5,301 nt of DNA from Maribacter sp. (GTDB lineage Bacteria; Bacteroidota; Bacteroidia; Flavobacteriales; Flavobacteriaceae). This document shows, one piece after another, positions 4,568 through 5,301 of this stretch (positions within the stretch are counted from its first letter, which is position 1; each line of letters opens with the position of its first letter). Below the pieces are notes generated by a model. It saw only the letters and a list, made by a program, of their open reading frames with translations, made no database searches and was not told the origin of the DNA. The DNA lies in assembly GCA_018679695.1 (NCBI GenBank), contig JAHHKH010000377.1, forward strand, positions 1 to 5,301, written 5' to 3'. A program made the position numbers and the translations under genes.

Positions 4568-5301
4568 TTAACGAACGGGAATTGGAGGTGGACCATCGGG
4601 GACGATCGGCACATATTTTTCACTTCCTTTACGTTCTATAAACTCTGCTTTTATTTTTTCCACTAATTTGGGGTTTTCGAACAGATCAACTGCGGTCATT
4701 CCCAAAGCTTTTGCAGCATGAACCATACCCTTATGCCCAATACTCATGCCTCCACAGGCTACTACGGCCCAAGAATGCCATGGGGTATCTTTAGGGGCAA
4801 CGGTAACACCAAGATTTATATTGGGTACATTCCAACTAACATCACCTACATCGGTAGACCCACCACCTGGGTTCTCTTTTGTTTTTTCCAGAGGTTTTAT
4901 GGCACTATCCATACCTACCTGGGGTTTGCCTGTAGCTTCCTGTATTTTTTTTCCAAAAGCCGTTTCCTTGGCAGTATAGGAAATAGGTCCAAGGAGTTCT
5001 AAATTCCTTTGCATGGCCTCGCCTCCAGCACGGTTGACCAAGACCTCATAAATTCCCGATATCAATGATATTTTGTAATCTACATTAGCCATAATGGCCG
5101 CGCCTTCAGCCATTTTTTTAACTTGTTCATATACAGGCATCATTCCACTTCGTTTGGTATCACGAACCCTTACCCAAAGTTTTGAATAGTCTGGGACAAC
5201 ATTAACTACTTGTCCGCCGTCCTGAATATGATAATGGATGCGAACCGTAGGTTTTATATGTTCCCGATAATAGTTGATTCCAGTCGTGTAGAGTTCCAAG
5301 G
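4568..5301 (-). CDS. M20-family amidohydrolase (AbgB-like), C-terminal part; 5' end outside the window
   Basis: About 244 codons of a metallopeptidase-type hydrolase; the reading frame is open to base 5301, so the N-terminus and most metal ligands lie outside. The visible part begins in the lid/dimerisation domain (TVRIHYHIQDGGQVVNVVPD, about residues 18-37 of the fragment) and returns to the catalytic domain with GGGSTDVGDVSWNVPNINLG (145-164), TPWHSWAVVACGG (172-184) and SIGHKGMVHAAKALGMTAVD (186-205). STDVGDVSW and the late GHKGM histidine (a probable metal ligand) are typical of the p-aminobenzoyl-glutamate hydrolase subunit B-like branch of M20 amidohydrolases, which cut amide bonds of acylated amino acids; the natural substrate here is not known. 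The protein ends in a proline-rich tail, PDGPPPIPVR. Whether it has a secretion signal cannot be seen. It is the upstream gene of the operon, 18 bases before the Fe-S gene. The TTG at 5299 is an internal Leu codon, not a start. Confidence 0.9.
   Translation of the reverse strand, partial: LELYTTGINYYREHIKPTVRIHYHIQDGGQVVNVVPDYSKLWVRVRDTKRSGMMPVYEQVKKMAEGAAIMANVDYKISLISGIYEVLVNRAGGEAMQRNLELLGPISYTAKETAFGKKIQEATGKPQVGMDSAIKPLEKTKENPGGGSTDVGDVSWNVPNINLGVTVAPKDTPWHSWAVVACGGMSIGHKGMVHAAKALGMTAVDLFENPKLVEKIKAEFIERKGSEKYVPIVPDGPPPIPVR

Noticed and set aside
4376..5002. Plus-strand frames opposite the Fe-S and amidohydrolase genes
   Set aside because: Antisense to well-supported genes, aromatic-rich shadow composition, no family match.

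Overview
The window looks like ordinary chromosomal (core-genome) DNA from a member of the Bacteroidota, most likely a marine Flavobacteriaceae bacterium. Reasons: the DNA is fairly AT-rich; start codons lack Shine-Dalgarno-like sequences; two clear TAnnTTTG promoter elements of the Bacteroidota type lie between divergent genes; and the set DUF493 – DUF4290 – murA next to a small AAA-type ATPase is a neighbourhood I associate with Flavobacteriia. I see no phage, insertion sequence, integrase, CRISPR array, tRNA or rRNA.

Layout. (1) Positions 1-823, minus strand: the N-terminal 80 codons of a RecQ-type DNA helicase, cut by the window edge, preceded by a small P-loop ATPase/kinase-like protein of the AAA_28 type. 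The ATPase stop and recQ start overlap as TAATG, so the two are co-transcribed and probably translationally coupled. (2) Positions about 825-878: a short divergent promoter region with one TAnnTTTG box on each strand. (3) Positions 894-3242, plus strand: a small DUF493 (YbeD-like) protein, a DUF4290 protein with a TTG start and a very basic tail, and a complete MurA, the first committed enzyme of peptidoglycan precursor synthesis. MurA carries Asp instead of Cys at the fosfomycin-target position. (4) Positions 3243-3376: a convergent intergenic region with a strong intrinsic terminator for murA and a weaker candidate for the opposite strand. (5) Positions 3377-5301, minus strand: a tight operon with an M20-type amidohydrolase (5' end outside the window), a two-domain iron-sulfur protein (Fer4_19-like plus CDGSH-type), and an eight-helix YhhN/TMEM86-family membrane protein.

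How the parts fit: the plus-strand block serves cell-wall synthesis (MurA) with two conserved but poorly understood companions. The right-hand minus-strand operon joins a hydrolase, a small Fe-S protein and a lipid-type membrane enzyme. That combination has no obvious single pathway and is the least explained part of the window. I found no convincing evidence for a wholly new multi-gene system. The best second-look items are the MurA Cys-to-Asp site, the Fe-S/YhhN/amidohydrolase operon, the palindrome over the Fe-S gene's start, and the start-site ambiguity of the P-loop ATPase.
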